6,070 nt of DNA, from assembly GCA_029777215.1 (NCBI GenBank), contig JAKOSQ010000097.1, positions 1-6,070 of the forward strand, given 5' to 3'. How positions within the stretch are numbered: position 1 is the stretch's first letter; each line of letters begins with the position of its first letter. The translations under genes were made by a program, and so were the position numbers. Positions 5,594-6,070 of this stretch are shown in pieces. The notes under the pieces were generated by a model, which saw nothing but the letters and a program-made list of their open reading frames with translations, searched no databases and was not told the origin of the DNA. This stretch comes from Bacillota bacterium. Its GTDB lineage: Bacteria; Bacillota; Clostridia; Oscillospirales; Oscillospiraceae.

Positions 5594-5707
5594 CCTGTCT
5601 TTCTCTGAAGGGCATGCCACTACGCCGGCCCCCGCGTCCGCCGTCCCAACAGGGACGGCGAAAACGGACGCGCGCGCCCGGCGGCGCGCCTTTCAGAGAG
5701 TGACAGG
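5594..5707 (+). repeat. long imperfect inverted repeat enclosing nested hairpins
   Basis: CCTGTCTTTCTCTGAAGGG (5594-5612) pairs with CCTTTCAGAGAGTGACAGG (5689-5707): 16 Watson-Crick pairs, two G-U pairs and one mismatch over 19 positions. Inside lie helix A, built from CGCGTCC (5633-5639) with GGACGCG (5666-5672) and, stacked on it, GCCGTCCC (5640-5647) with GGGACGGC (5652-5659) and an AACA loop, and helix B, CGCGCC (5673-5678) with GGCGCG (5683-5688) and a CGGC loop. Together they make a branched fold in the transcript. I see no target-site duplication at the ends and no known riboswitch. It could be an intercistronic RNA structure or a short repetitive element. Confidence 0.7.
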
Positions 5708-5722
5708 AACAGAGACATGCGC

Positions 5723-5752
5723 GCGGAGCCGCCCGTTTTTGGGAGACTCCGC
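5723..5752 (+). other. hairpin upstream of the ATPase ribosome site
   Basis: GCGGAG (5723-5728) pairs with CTCCGC (5747-5752); inside, CCC (5732-5734) can pair with GGG (5741-5743) around GTTTTT. It ends 13 bases before the AAAGGGGG ribosome site. Together with the two structures before it, it fills nearly the whole gap between the lipoprotein and ATPase genes. Confidence 0.45.
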
Positions 5753-5781
5753 CAAACGATTTTATAAAGGGGGCACCAGAC

Positions 5782-6070
5782 ATGGACAACAGCGAGGCCG
5801 CCGTTCGAATGCGCGACATCACGAAGACCTTCGGGTCCGTTGTCGCGAACGACCGCGTCTGGCTCGACATCTACCGGGGCGAGATTCTTGCGCTGCTGGG
5901 GGAAAACGGCAGCGGCAAGACGACCCTCATGAACATGCTCGCCGGCATCTACTATCCCGACGCCGGACAGATTTTTGTCGACGGCCGCGAGGTGTCGATC
6001 CGCAGCCCGAAGGACGCCTTCGACCTGCGCATCGGCATGATCCAACAGCACTTCAAGCTCGTGGACGTGC
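5782..6070 (+). CDS. BMP-type (RbsA-like) ABC transporter ATP-binding protein, N-terminal part
   Basis: The gene runs off the right edge; 96 codons are visible from ATG 5782, which follows AAAGGGGG (5766-5773) by eight bases. The text is an ABC ATPase: ITKTFGSVVANDRVWLDIYRGEI, then the Walker A motif GENGSGKT (residues 40-47), LMNMLAGIYYPDAGQI, and the Q-loop region GMIQQHFKLV (85-94). The MIQQHFKLV wording is typical of the double-domain ATPases of nucleoside/BMP transporters (YufO/NupO type) and of RbsA. Walker B and the signature motif lie beyond the window. It would energise import of the ligand captured by the lipoprotein encoded just upstream; two permease genes are expected next. The 232-base gap from the lipoprotein gene is long for such an operon and full of hairpins. 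Confidence 0.93.
   Translation, partial: MDNSEAAVRMRDITKTFGSVVANDRVWLDIYRGEILALLGENGSGKTTLMNMLAGIYYPDAGQIFVDGREVSIRSPKDAFDLRIGMIQQHFKLVDV

Noticed and set aside
5594..5707. Miniature transposable element with terminal inverted repeats
   Set aside because: The inverted ends fit the idea, but no target-site duplication is visible and copy number cannot be judged from one window, so it is kept only as an alternative.
4284..5870. 528-codon open frame on the minus strand across the lipoprotein gene
   Set aside because: It is antisense to a clear lipoprotein gene and arises from its C-ending codon bias; the translation is low-complexity Val/Gly/Ala/Asp and resembles no family.

Overview
The window looks like chromosomal DNA from a high-GC, anaerobic Firmicute, most likely the Oscillospiraceae/Ruminococcaceae (Clostridium cluster IV) type. 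The reasons are strong AGGAG-type ribosome binding sites, a Noc/ParB-family gene, a two-subunit-type oxygen-sensitive fumarate hydratase, a BMP-type lipoprotein transporter, and DUF378 and DUF1294 small membrane proteins in GC-rich DNA with C/G-ending codons. This placement is inference, with no marker gene behind it. All seven genes are on the + strand.

Layout. Positions 1-803 hold the 3' part of a YgiQ-type radical SAM protein with a long basic tail. Its end overlaps a small DUF1294 membrane protein gene (778-1074), which is followed by a GC-rich hairpin. After about 200 nt comes a class I fumarate hydratase/tartrate dehydratase alpha subunit (1272-2120) with all three cluster cysteines but no beta subunit beside it. 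A DUF378 membrane protein (2182-2391) follows, closed by a clear intrinsic terminator. Next is a Noc-like ParB-family protein (2582-3409), also closed by a clear terminator. The last block is a probable purine salvage operon: xanthine phosphoribosyltransferase (xpt, 3677-4249), a BMP-family substrate-binding lipoprotein (4302-5549) and the start of its ABC ATPase (5782 to the window edge). The transporter would bring in purine nucleosides or related compounds, and Xpt would convert xanthine to XMP.

Most of the window is ordinary. The points that stand out are: a highly structured 232-nt gap between the lipoprotein and ATPase genes, including a 19-nt long-range inverted repeat enclosing further hairpins; a perfect palindrome with 10-bp arms inside the fumarate hydratase gene; an abrupt base-composition step inside xpt, whose leader shows no guanine riboswitch but does have a terminator-like hairpin; an orphan fumarate hydratase alpha subunit; and a ParB-family protein carrying Noc-like DNA-specificity residues but no visible Noc membrane-anchoring N-terminus. 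I found no CRISPR array, tRNA, rRNA, insertion sequence or clearly novel multi-gene system.
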